NCBI GenBank assembly: GCA_964568855.1
Contig: CAZMSD010000059.1
Coordinates: 1 to 10,597 of the forward strand
DNA length: 10,597 nt
Origin: CAZMSD01 sp964568855
Lineage (GTDB): Bacteria; CAIWAD01
Reading direction: 5' to 3'
Shown: positions 1 through 7,153 of the stretch, piece by piece
Position numbering within the stretch: position 1 is the stretch's first letter
Layout of the letters: every line of letters begins with the position of its first letter
Position numbers and translations under genes: made by a program
The notes under the pieces: generated by a model
The model's database searches: none
What the model was told of the DNA's origin: nothing
Seen by the model: the letters and a program-made list of their open reading frames with translations, nothing else

Positions 1-369
1 GATCCGGGGGCAGCATACACGGCCGGCGGTTCATATAACGCGGTCTTCTGCGGCTTCCCGATCGAAGCGATCCGGCTCCACGGCCACCCGGAGTCGATCC
101 AGCTCCATCAGTTCCTGGCTCTGGCCTTCGACTTCCACGTGCAGAACACTCCGCCCGAGCCTGTTACCGATCTCGTAATCACCAGCGCTCAGGGTCGGGG
201 TTGTTTGAGCTGGAGTCCGGTCGAAGGTGCTGAAGTCTATTACATCTATGAAAGCGACAAACCGTATGGCTTCTCAGGCCCACCTGTCGCAAGCACCGAA
301 GAACCTGGTTACGAACTCGGCGTTCTTCCTCTGCAGAAGAAGTATTACCGCGTGACGGCCGGGAACTGA
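1..369 (+). CDS. C-terminal fragment of a probable secreted protein with a fibronectin-III-like end module
   Basis: The reading frame is open from base 1 to the TGA at 367-369, so the start lies outside the window and 122 residues are visible. The first ~45 residues include GGSYNAVFCGFPIEAI. This resembles the closing strand and helix ('..vvffgFplEai..') that precedes the C-terminal modules of many large secreted hydrolase-like proteins in FCB bacteria. From about residue 48 (PPEPVTDLVIT) to the end, the pattern LSWSPVEGAEVYYIYES and a final KKYYRVTAGN fit a small fibronectin-III-like beta-sandwich. The protein stops right after this module and has no sorting-type C-terminal domain. A GTG inside the frame at 139 could be mistaken for a start, but the frame is open upstream with coherent protein sequence. 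The enzyme class cannot be told from this fragment. That the frame is coding is fairly sure; function is unknown. Confidence 0.75.
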   Translation, partial: DPGAAYTAGGSYNAVFCGFPIEAIRLHGHPESIQLHQFLALAFDFHVQNTPPEPVTDLVITSAQGRGCLSWSPVEGAEVYYIYESDKPYGFSGPPVASTEEPGYELGVLPLQKKYYRVTAGN

Positions 370-419
370 CAACCAGCAAGGGCAAGCGTCGCACTCACCG
401 TTTTCTGCCCTCACTCAGC

Positions 420-447
420 TTGCACGGCGCTGCATTTTTGCTATTCT
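420..447 (+). promoter_or_regulatory. weak sigma-70-like promoter candidate upstream of the response regulator
   Basis: In an otherwise GC-rich stretch there is an AT-rich patch, with TTGCAC at 420-425 and TATTCT at 442-447 separated by 16 bases. A second -10-like hexamer, TGTAAT, lies at 447-452. It is the only promoter-like signal I find before the seven-gene plus-strand block. Matches to consensus are partial (3/6 and 4/6), so this is a suggestion only. Confidence 0.25.
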
Positions 448-526
448 GTAATCGAGACGCCTTGATGCCGAAGATCGCACCAGGCGGATCAGAAATACTT
501 CGGTGGAACCCGGCTCGATCTCATCC

Positions 527-541
527 GGCGGACTATCCGCC
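527..541 (+). other. GC-rich hairpin in the leader before the response regulator
   Basis: GGCGGA (527-532) and TCCGCC (536-541) form a perfect 6-bp stem with a CTA loop, ending 10 bases before the TGAGG ribosome-binding site. No T-tract follows, so it is not a normal intrinsic terminator. A second identical GGCGGA lies at 483-488 and could compete for the same partner. Any regulatory role is inferred. Confidence 0.3.
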
Positions 542-564
542 ACTAGCTTCCTGAGGTGCATTCC

Positions 565-924
565 GTGCAAGCCATTCGCGTGCTCCTGATCGAAGATGAA
601 GAGGCGGTGCGGGAAATCAGCGTGCAGATGCTCGAGCTCCTGGGTTGCAGCGTCCGTTCCGCGGCCGACGGTACGGAGGGCTTGCGCATCTATACCGAAG
701 ATCCGCAGGCCTTCGACCTCCTGTTGATCGACCAGAACCTCCCGGGAATGACGGGACTCCAGGTCCTGGAAGAGGCGATCAAGCTGAAGCCGGAGCAGAA
801 GGCGATTCTCTGCAGCGGCGACCTGGAATCCGAGCACCAGGGAGCCGTGCCCAGACTGTCCAAGCCCTTCCGCCTGGCGGATCTGAAATCCATGATTGCC
901 GAAGTACTGGAACGGCCCCTCTGA
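565..924 (+). CDS. single-domain (CheY-like) response regulator receiver protein
   Basis: This is a stand-alone phosphoreceiver domain of 119 residues with no output domain, expected to be cytoplasmic and to act by protein-protein contact or as a phosphate relay. The acidic pocket is IEDEE near the N-terminus. The phospho-acceptor Asp is in LLLIDQNLPGMTG (residue 56 from this start), the Thr/Ser switch position is the Ser of ILCSGD, and the conserved Lys is in LSKPF. I chose GTG at 565 because TGAGG (552-556) sits 8 bases upstream. An in-frame GTG at 556 overlaps that site and would add three residues. The IDQNLPGMTG wording resembles receivers at the ends of hybrid histidine kinases. No kinase is in the window, so the partner is unknown. 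The stop is 8 bases before rlmN, suggesting one transcript. Confidence 0.88.
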   Translation: MQAIRVLLIEDEEAVREISVQMLELLGCSVRSAADGTEGLRIYTEDPQAFDLLLIDQNLPGMTGLQVLEEAIKLKPEQKAILCSGDLESEHQGAVPRLSKPFRLADLKSMIAEVLERPL

Positions 925-932
925 GTCCGACC

Positions 933-1988
933 GTGCCCAATCCACAGCGGGAACAATCACTGAATCTGGCCGGCTTGAGCCACCAGCAGCTCAGCAGCCT
1001 GCTGCAGGACCGTGGCGAGGCAGCTTTCCGCGGCAGCCAGCTTTTCAAGTGGATCCACGCCCGCCGGGTATTCGATTTCGACAGCATGACCGACCTGTCC
1101 AGGGAATTCCGCGAACGGCTCTCCCACGAGTTCACCGTGCTGGACCTGGAGCTTGAAAGACGGGTCTCAAGCGGCCGCGACGCCTGCGAAAAATATCTGC
1201 TCAGGCTGCGTGACGGCGAACGGGTGGAAGCGGTCTGGATGGATTTCGAACGGCGCCGGACGCTTTGCATTTCCACCCAGGTGGGTTGCGCCCTGGGTTG
1301 CTCGTTCTGCGCCACCGCCACACTGGGCTTGCGCCGGAACCTGGACGCGGGCGAGATCGTGCAACAGGTGCTCTACGTCCAGTCCTTGCCGGACAGGTCG
1401 CTGAGCAACGTGGTCCTGATGGGCATGGGCGAACCTCTGCAGAACTATGAAAACGTGGTCCAGGCGCTGCGCATCCTGAACGACGACCGCGGCCTGGGAT
1501 TGAGCCGCCGCAGGATGACGGTTTCCACCGCCGGGCTGGTGCCCGGGATCCTGCGCCTGGCGGATGAGCAGGCACCCTGCAAGCTGGCCGTATCCCTCAA
1601 CGCCGTCGACGACGAAACGCGCAGCCGCCTGATGCCCATCAATCGCAAGTTCGGTCTGGATCCTCTCCTGGCCGCCTGCAAACAGTACACGGAGATCACG
1701 GGACTTCGTGTTACCTTTGAATATGTGCTGCTGGAAGGCGTGAACGATTCTCCGGGAGACATCCGGGCGCTGCGCAGTCGTCTGTCGCGTCTTCCCTGCA
1801 AGCTGAATCTGATCAGCTACAACTCGACGGACCGCGGGTTCAAGTCCAGCGGAGATGAAGTGGTTCAACGGTTCGCGGCTGAATTGAAGACGGCGCCTTT
1901 CCCCGTGATGCTGCGTAGAAGCATGGGGACCGACATCGACGCGGCCTGCGGGCAGTTGCTCGCATCAGGAAAGGGCGAGGGGATTTGA
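933..1988 (+). CDS. rlmN: dual-specificity 23S rRNA/tRNA adenine-C2 methyltransferase RlmN (radical SAM)
   Basis: RlmN methylates C2 of an adenine in 23S rRNA (A2503 in E. coli) and A37 of some tRNAs, using a [4Fe-4S] cluster and S-adenosylmethionine. The 351-residue product has the family order: an N-terminal helical RNA-binding part (LFKWIHARR near 37-45), then the radical-SAM barrel. The cluster cysteines are C119, C123 and C126 in VGCALGCSFC. C112 in TLCIST and C339 in DIDAACGQL match the two mechanistic cysteines of the family. MGMGEPLQNYENV is the GEPL SAM-binding motif. The segment before AACGQL reads RRSMGTD, whereas E. coli has TRGDD; this is a tolerated variant. GTG at 933 is the first sensible start after the upstream stop; it has no clear Shine-Dalgarno sequence, so coupling to the upstream gene is likely. 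The same frame is open back to 645, but that part is antiphase to the response regulator and is not coding. Confidence 0.96.
   Translation: MPNPQREQSLNLAGLSHQQLSSLLQDRGEAAFRGSQLFKWIHARRVFDFDSMTDLSREFRERLSHEFTVLDLELERRVSSGRDACEKYLLRLRDGERVEAVWMDFERRRTLCISTQVGCALGCSFCATATLGLRRNLDAGEIVQQVLYVQSLPDRSLSNVVLMGMGEPLQNYENVVQALRILNDDRGLGLSRRRMTVSTAGLVPGILRLADEQAPCKLAVSLNAVDDETRSRLMPINRKFGLDPLLAACKQYTEITGLRVTFEYVLLEGVNDSPGDIRALRSRLSRLPCKLNLISYNSTDRGFKSSGDEVVQRFAAELKTAPFPVMLRRSMGTDIDAACGQLLASGKGEGI
1967..1982 (+). promoter_or_regulatory. purine-rich ribosome-binding region deciding a TTG start
   Basis: AGGAAAGGGCGAGGGG lies just before TTG at 1985, inside the end of rlmN. It contains AGGAAAGG about 10 bases upstream of the start. 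It supports the overlapping TTG start of the glycosyltransferase over the internal GTG at 2045, which has no comparable site. Confidence 0.5.
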
Positions 1989-2935
1989 GCGGGGCGGAGA
2001 GCACCCGGCCGGCGCCGGACTGCGCCGCAGCGGCTCCTGAGCCGGTGAAGGCCACGGAGACTGCCACGCTCTCCGTCGTCATCGTGCATTTCAACACGGA
2101 GGACCTCACCCGCGCCTGCATTCGTTCGGTGTTGCACGAGTGCAACGGCATTCCGCTGGAGCTCTTTCTCGTGGACAATGGATCCACCGACGGCTCGGGA
2201 GAGCGGCTGGCCGCCGAGTTCCCCGGGCTCGAGCTGATTCGCTGCGAAGAGGGCATCGGCTACGGCGCCGCCAACAACCTGGCCGCCCGCCGGGCGCGCG
2301 GCCGCTTCCTGCTCTTCCTGAACTCGGACACCGAGATCCACGAGGGCGCCCTGCTACGCATGCTCGATTTCATGGAACAGCGACCGGGCTGCACGCTGGC
2401 GGGCTGTCGCCTGCTCAAGGCCGACGGGAGCCTGGATCGGGCCTGCCGGCGCAGCTTTCCAACGCCCAGCGTCTCCTTCTACAAGCTGCTGGGCCTGAAC
2501 CGGATCTTCCCCGGCAGCCGGCGTTTCGCGCGCTACGACCTGCGTTTCATGCCGGTAGACGGCCGCTACCAGGTGGACAGCCTGGTAGGCGCCTTCCTGC
2601 TGTTCCGCCGCCACCAGGAGCGGAATCCCGGGGGTTTCGACGAGGACTATTTCTTCTACGGTGAAGACATCGATCTTTGTTATCGCGCCAAGCAGGCGGG
2701 CGGCGAAGTCTGGTATCTCGGCGACATCACTAGCCTGCACCGCAAGGGGGGGACGACCAACAAGCGCGCCCCCTGGGTGATTTTCCACTTCCACCGCTCG
2801 ATGCGCATTTTCTACGACAAGCACTATCGTTCACGCTACCCGCTGCCCGTGACCGTCCTGGTCTATGCCGGGATCTACCTGCGGATGGTCGTGATGCAGG
2901 TGCTCAACGTGTTCAAGCGAGGCGCCCCCGAATGA
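1985..2935 (+). CDS. family-2 glycosyltransferase, WbbL/rhamnosyltransferase-like
   Basis: This is an inverting GT-A transferase that moves a sugar from a nucleotide-sugar donor onto a growing, probably lipid-linked, glycan at the inner face of the membrane. The 316-residue protein shows SVVIVHFNTEDL (30-41), VDNGSTDGS (63-71) for nucleotide binding, the metal-binding FLNSD (111-115), and YGEDIDLCYRAKQ (225-237), whose GED carries the likely catalytic base. VDSLVGAFLLFRR (197-209) and LHRKGGT are typical of the WbbL-like subgroup, whose known members often use dTDP-rhamnose; the donor here is inferred. The last ~30 residues are hydrophobic with basic residues and may attach it to the membrane. 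TTG at 1985 overlaps the rlmN stop (TTGA). The first ~28 residues are Ala/Pro-rich and outside the domain, so GTG at 2045 is an alternative start. The stop overlaps the next gene by ATGA. Confidence 0.9.
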   Translation: MSGAESTRPAPDCAAAAPEPVKATETATLSVVIVHFNTEDLTRACIRSVLHECNGIPLELFLVDNGSTDGSGERLAAEFPGLELIRCEEGIGYGAANNLAARRARGRFLLFLNSDTEIHEGALLRMLDFMEQRPGCTLAGCRLLKADGSLDRACRRSFPTPSVSFYKLLGLNRIFPGSRRFARYDLRFMPVDGRYQVDSLVGAFLLFRRHQERNPGGFDEDYFFYGEDIDLCYRAKQAGGEVWYLGDITSLHRKGGTTNKRAPWVIFHFHRSMRIFYDKHYRSRYPLPVTVLVYAGIYLRMVVMQVLNVFKRGAPE

Positions 2936-4263
2936 CGCCGCGCTACGTGGTGCGGGCAGTGCTGTCCCTCCTGGACATCGCGGGCATTTTTCTTGCCTTC
3001 TGGCTGGCCTGGCTCACGCGCTTCCGCCTGCTTCCGCCCTACCTGCCCGGCCTCAAGCACGTGGAGCAGCCCTGGTCCCTGTACCTGCAGATCATCGCGC
3101 TCTGCGCGGTGCTGGTGATCTTCTTCGCCGCCCGCGAGCGCCTGTTCCGCTTCGACATCCACGACATGCGCCGCCAGGTCTTCGGCAGCTTCAAGGTCGT
3201 GGGCTGGCTCTTCCTGGTGATCGTAGCCTACATGGCGGCCTTCCGACTGAATTTCGAATTCAGCCGCCTGGGCACCCTGATCGCCATGTTCTACCTGGCG
3301 CAGATCATGCCCTTGCTGCGCCTGTGTTGCCTGGCGCTGGTCCATCGCTGGAAGCTGCTGGCGGAGCGCTCCCTGATCATCGGTCCGCCCGAGGCCGTGC
3401 GGGCCTTCCTCGGTTCCGTGGGCGAAGAGCGCTACGCCAGGCGCAACAGGATCCTGATGCGAATCACGGCCGGGGAGCTGCTGGACGAATCCGGCGGCGA
3501 TTTCCGGCTCTCCGTGGACGGGGAGATCGACCGCTTGATCCGGGAGGAAGGATTGAGCAAGGCGGTGGTCTTCATGGAGGGAATTCCGCGCAGACAGCTG
3601 GCCACGATCCTGCGCAAGTTCGAGATCCGCCTGCGCGTCATCAAGCTGATTCCCGACGCCTCCTCGCTGGCGCTGGCCGGGTCCAAGATCCACCGGCTGG
3701 AATCCTCGCTGCTGCTCGATCTCGAGCAAAGTCTCTGGCGGCCCTGGAACCGTTTGCTGAAACGGGCCTTCGACCTGCTGATCACGGTGCCGCTGCTGCC
3801 CCTCGTTCTGGTTTCCATCTGTTACGCAGCGCCGCTGCTGCGCTGGAAGCCCCTGCGGAAGATCGAGCGCTTCGACTTCAGCCGCCGACCCTTTCACCTG
3901 CTGCAGCTCGACGCCGACGTCGAGGGCCGCAGCATCCTCTTCCAGTCCGGCCTGTACAAGCTGCCCGAGCTGCTGGGCGTGCTCACCGGCCGCCAGAGCC
4001 TGGTGGGACCGGCGCCGCTGATCGAGCGCGAGTTCCCGGTCTACGCGGACACGCGGGAAGCCTTTTCCAGCATCCGGCCGGGTATCACCGGACTCTGGCA
4101 GATCTCGGACTACGGCTATTTCCACGAGGAGCAGCGCTTGTCACTGGACATGTATTACGCGATGAACTGGAGCCTGGGCCTGGACCTGAAGATCATCTTC
4201 GAATCGACTCTCAAGGGCTTCTACAGCCTCTGGAAGCCCAGGAGCGGGGGGATGCGGGCATGA
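2932..4263 (+). CDS. polyprenyl-phosphate sugar-1-phosphate transferase homologue with degenerate active site
   Basis: The 443-residue membrane protein is built like WbaP/WcaJ-type initiating transferases, which load the first sugar phosphate onto undecaprenyl phosphate. About four N-terminal helices (near 9-28, 49-67, 88-105, 112-138) are followed by a Rossmann-like middle part with RSLIIGPPEAV (146-156). A C-terminal bacterial sugar-transferase domain starts at LKRAFDLL (276-283). Fold-level motifs are kept: LPELLGVLTG, SLVGP, RPGITGLWQIS, DMYYAMNWSLGLDLKII. The catalytic positions are not. Where the family has SLDELPQL, this protein reads GLYKLPEL, so Asp-Glu becomes Y342-K343. The nearby Arg position is F337, PRP is P360-A361-P362, and the KFRTM-type motif reads LLQLDAD. 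It may be a pseudoenzyme, a regulatory or scaffold partner, or a divergent enzyme. ATGA overlaps join it to the glycosyltransferase before it and murE after it. Confidence 0.85.
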   Translation: MTPRYVVRAVLSLLDIAGIFLAFWLAWLTRFRLLPPYLPGLKHVEQPWSLYLQIIALCAVLVIFFAARERLFRFDIHDMRRQVFGSFKVVGWLFLVIVAYMAAFRLNFEFSRLGTLIAMFYLAQIMPLLRLCCLALVHRWKLLAERSLIIGPPEAVRAFLGSVGEERYARRNRILMRITAGELLDESGGDFRLSVDGEIDRLIREEGLSKAVVFMEGIPRRQLATILRKFEIRLRVIKLIPDASSLALAGSKIHRLESSLLLDLEQSLWRPWNRLLKRAFDLLITVPLLPLVLVSICYAAPLLRWKPLRKIERFDFSRRPFHLLQLDADVEGRSILFQSGLYKLPELLGVLTGRQSLVGPAPLIEREFPVYADTREAFSSIRPGITGLWQISDYGYFHEEQRLSLDMYYAMNWSLGLDLKIIFESTLKGFYSLWKPRSGGMRA

Positions 4264-5837
4264 GCGCGGAGTTGACAGGCGCTCGTCGGGGAGTCGAACT
4301 TGCCGCCCTGGCCGGCCTTCCCGGCGTGCAGGATTGCGAAGTCCCGGGGGAGCCGTCCTTCGGGCTGCCGCGGGAGGAAGTCGCCGGGGATCAGGATCGC
4401 AGCCAGGGGCTGCTGAGAATCGATTCGCGCCTCTGCGCGCCCGGGGACCTGTTCATCGCGCTGCGGGGAACGCTCCGGGACGGGCACGAATTCGTGGAGC
4501 AGCTGCTCGAGCGCGGAGTCCACTGCGCGGTGGAAGGGCCGGGAGCGCCATCCCAGGCCGCGGGAGGTCTGATCCGCGTGCGTGACACGCGGGAGTTCCT
4601 CGCCCGGATCGCCGCCCTGGCCGCGGGACTGCCCGGCAGCGGGCTGAAGGTGACGGGCGTCACGGGGACCAACGGCAAGACCAGCTGCACCTGGATCCTC
4701 CAGCGGCTGCTGCTGGCGCTTGATGCTTCCACGGGCCTTTGCGGAACCATCTGCAGCCGGGTCGGCGACACCGGGGGGCGGCCCGCTCGGCTCACCACGC
4801 CCGATCCGCTTTGGCTGGCCGCTTTCGCCCGCGAAGTGCTGGACAAGGGCGGTATTCACCTGGTGATGGAAGTCTCCAGCCACGCGGTGGACCAGCGGCG
4901 GGAGGCGCTTTTCGGATTCCGCGGCGGCGTGTTTCTCAACCTGAGTCCCGAGCACCTGGATTACCACGGGGACATGGAAAGCTACTTTCGCGTGAAGGCC
5001 TCCTTCATGCGCCGCCCGGAGATGGCCTTCCGCCTGGTTTTCACGGATGACCCCTGGGGTGCCAGACTGGCGGAAGAGCTGGATCCTCTGCCCTGTATCA
5101 CCTTCGGAAGGAGCGGTTCCGTCGACTGGCGCATCACGGGCGAAGAACCGGCGGCGGAGGGAATGCGCCTGCGGCTTGCAGGTCCGGCCGGCGAGCGGGA
5201 ATACAGGTTGCCCCTCTTCGGGGCGCACAACGCCGTCAACGCGGCGGCGGCGATCATCGCCGCGCGGGAGCTTGGCCTGGACGCCGGGAGCGCGGCGGAA
5301 GGCCTCTCGCGCCTGGATCCCATTCCCGGGCGGCTGGAGCGCGCCCGGGTGGGCACAGCCGGGAAAGAAGCGGCCCGAGTGAGCGCCGGGCATCCCCTGG
5401 TGCTGATCGACTACGCCCATTCGCCGGACGGCTTCCGCAAGGTCTTCGCCGCTTCGCGCGGCCTGGCGGCGGGGGGGATCCACGCGGTCTTCGGCTGCGG
5501 CGGCGAGCGTGACCGCGCCAAGCGTCCCGAGATGCTGGGCATCGCCCTTAAGGAGTGCGAGCGCGTCTGGATTACGACGGACAATCCGCGCGGGGAGGAC
5601 CCGGAACGGATCTTCGCCGACATGCGCGGTCGCGCGGAAAGGGCCGACCTTGATCGCGTGACACGGATCGACGACCGCGCCGCGGCCATCCGGGACGCCG
5701 TGGAAGTCTGCGGGCCGCGGGACCTGCTGCTGCTGCTGGGCAAGGGGCACGAACGCTGGCAGTACGTGGGCGGGCGGCGGATTCCCTTCGACGAACGGGA
5801 GGTGCTGGCTTCCATCGGCGGCGGGGACCCAACATGA
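4260..5837 (+). CDS. murE: UDP-MurNAc-L-Ala-D-Glu:meso-2,6-diaminopimelate ligase MurE
   Basis: This cytoplasmic ATP-dependent ligase adds the third residue of the peptidoglycan stem peptide. The 525-residue protein has the three Mur-ligase domains. The N-terminal domain carries the family signature DSRLCAPGDLFIALRG. The central ATPase has the P-loop GVTGTNGKTS (K140), EVSSHAVDQ and LSPEHLDYHG. The C-terminal domain starts near PGRLE (356-360), with IDYAHSPD, GCGGERDRAKRPEM, DNPR (441-444) and GKGHE (494-498). DNPR is the accepted marker for meso-DAP rather than lysine specificity, so the wall is probably of the A1-gamma type. The stretch between PGRLE and DYAHSPD is about ten residues longer than I expect from E. 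coli MurE, and the N-terminus also has extra residues. ATG at 4260 overlaps the upstream stop (ATGA), with GGGGGG at 4246-4251 as a possible ribosome-binding site. The end overlaps murD by ATGA. Confidence 0.96.
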   Translation: MSAELTGARRGVELAALAGLPGVQDCEVPGEPSFGLPREEVAGDQDRSQGLLRIDSRLCAPGDLFIALRGTLRDGHEFVEQLLERGVHCAVEGPGAPSQAAGGLIRVRDTREFLARIAALAAGLPGSGLKVTGVTGTNGKTSCTWILQRLLLALDASTGLCGTICSRVGDTGGRPARLTTPDPLWLAAFAREVLDKGGIHLVMEVSSHAVDQRREALFGFRGGVFLNLSPEHLDYHGDMESYFRVKASFMRRPEMAFRLVFTDDPWGARLAEELDPLPCITFGRSGSVDWRITGEEPAAEGMRLRLAGPAGEREYRLPLFGAHNAVNAAAAIIAARELGLDAGSAAEGLSRLDPIPGRLERARVGTAGKEAARVSAGHPLVLIDYAHSPDGFRKVFAASRGLAAGGIHAVFGCGGERDRAKRPEMLGIALKECERVWITTDNPRGEDPERIFADMRGRAERADLDRVTRIDDRAAAIRDAVEVCGPRDLLLLLGKGHERWQYVGGRRIPFDEREVLASIGGGDPT

Positions 5838-7153
5838 AAGAGAGCATCCTGGTGATCGGCGCCGCGCGCAGCGGCCTGGCCGCCGCCGACCTGGCGCTGC
5901 ATCACGGGCACACCGTGCGGATCACCGACGATCGCCCGCCGGACGGGGAGCTGCTCCGAAGCCTGGAAGATCGCGGCGTCCGCTTCGCGAAACCCGGCGA
6001 GTTGACCCGGGACGCCCGGCTGGTGATCCCCTCCCCGGCGGTGCCCCCCGAGCATCCGCTGCTGCTACAGGCCGCCGGACGCGGGGTGCCCGTCTGCAGC
6101 GAAGTGGACTTCGCCAGGCGCTATTTTCAAGGCCGCGTAATCGGTATCACGGGCAGCAACGGGAAGACCACCACCACCATGCTGACGGCTCAGATCCTCC
6201 GCGCGGCGGGCCGCGATGCGCGGGCCTGCGGGAACGTGGGCTACCCTTTCTCGCGCTGCGTGCTGGAACACCCGGAGACCGACTGGGTGGCCCTCGAACT
6301 GTCCAGTTACCAGCTCGAATTCAGCTCGGCGCTGGCCCTCGAGGCGGGGATCCTGCTGAATCTGAGCGTCGACCATCTCGAGCGGCACGGCAGCATGGAG
6401 AACTACCTGGGCGCCAAGATGCGCATGGCCGGGCAGCTCGCGTCCGGGGGCCGCCTGGTCTACAACCTGGACGATCCCGCCGTGGCCGCCGCCGTGCAGG
6501 GCAGCGGCCGTCCCAGCGCGGCCTTCTCCCTTGCCCGCGAGGCGGAGATTCACCTCGACGGGGAGACGCTGCGTTTTCCGGCCGCGGAAACGAGCGAATT
6601 CCTGAGACGCGGGGAACCCCGCCTGCGCGGCGATCACAACCTGCAGAACATCATGGCCGCGGCCCTTGCGGCGCATTGCGCGGGCGTGGACGCCGAGACC
6701 GTCCGCGGGGCCTGCCTGGAGTTCGAGCCGGTGGAGCACCGCATCGAAACCGTGCGCCGGCTGGACGAAGTGGAATGGGTCAACGACTCGAAGGCCACCA
6801 ACGAGGACTCCACCCGCGCCGCCCTGCTGTGTTACGAACCCGGCTCCGTGATCCTGCTGGCCGGCGGGATCGCGAAGTCGAAGGAATTTACCGCGGTGGA
6901 GGAGACGCTGGTGAACCGCGTGCGCGAGCTGGTGGTCTTCGGCAGGGACGGCGGGAGAATCGCCGACTTCTTCCGCGGGCGCCTGCCGGTGCACGAAACG
7001 GAGACGCTGGAACAGGCCGTGATACGAGCGCGGAGCCTGGCCCGGCCCGGGGACACGGCGCTGTTCAGTCCCCTGTGCGCCAGCTTCGACCAGTTCCGCG
7101 ACTACGAGCACCGGGGCGCGGAATTCAAGCGCCTGGTGCGGGAGCTGAAGTGA
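5834..7153 (+). CDS. murD: UDP-N-acetylmuramoyl-L-alanine--D-glutamate ligase MurD
   Basis: This cytoplasmic ATP-dependent ligase adds D-glutamate to UDP-MurNAc-L-Ala, the step just before MurE. The 439-residue length is normal for the family. The N-terminal Rossmann-like domain starts ILVIGAARSGLAAADLA and includes IPSPAVPPEHP. The ATPase domain has GITGSNGKTTTTML (K111), CGNVGYPF, ELSSYQLEF and LSVDHLERHGSMENY. The C-terminal domain starts near EFEPVEHRIE and carries VNDSKATNEDST (N317-D318-S319-K320), LLAGGIAKSKEF and FSPLCASFDQFRDYEHRG. All expected motifs are present. ATG at 5834 overlaps the murE stop, with GGGGA (5823-5827) six bases upstream. The stop overlaps the murI start as TGATG, so the enzyme that makes D-glutamate and the enzyme that uses it are translationally coupled. 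murF and mraY, which commonly separate murE and murD, are missing here. Confidence 0.96.
   Translation: MKESILVIGAARSGLAAADLALHHGHTVRITDDRPPDGELLRSLEDRGVRFAKPGELTRDARLVIPSPAVPPEHPLLLQAAGRGVPVCSEVDFARRYFQGRVIGITGSNGKTTTTMLTAQILRAAGRDARACGNVGYPFSRCVLEHPETDWVALELSSYQLEFSSALALEAGILLNLSVDHLERHGSMENYLGAKMRMAGQLASGGRLVYNLDDPAVAAAVQGSGRPSAAFSLAREAEIHLDGETLRFPAAETSEFLRRGEPRLRGDHNLQNIMAAALAAHCAGVDAETVRGACLEFEPVEHRIETVRRLDEVEWVNDSKATNEDSTRAALLCYEPGSVILLAGGIAKSKEFTAVEETLVNRVRELVVFGRDGGRIADFFRGRLPVHETETLEQAVIRARSLARPGDTALFSPLCASFDQFRDYEHRGAEFKRLVRELK

Noticed and set aside
379..411. Inverted repeat AGGGCA...TGCCCT as terminator of the first gene
   Set aside because: It has a six-base stem, a 21-base loop and no following T-run.
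645..932. Upstream extension of the rlmN frame
   Set aside because: It overlaps the response regulator out of phase, reads as Arg/Pro/Gly-rich sequence, and RlmN homology begins only after 933.
2875..4125. 416-codon minus-strand open frame
   Set aside because: It lies antisense to the sugar-transferase homologue. Its translation is rich in Gln, Glu, Ala and His with no domain, as expected from the reverse of GC-rich codons.
3324..4259. Upstream extension of the murE frame
   Set aside because: It overlaps the sugar-transferase homologue out of phase. MurE length is correct when starting at 4260.
4221..5750. 509-codon minus-strand open frame
   Set aside because: It is fully antisense to murE, which has every family motif; no coherent protein features are seen.
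6065..7111. 348-codon minus-strand open frame
   Set aside because: It is antisense to intact murD and low in recognisable protein character.
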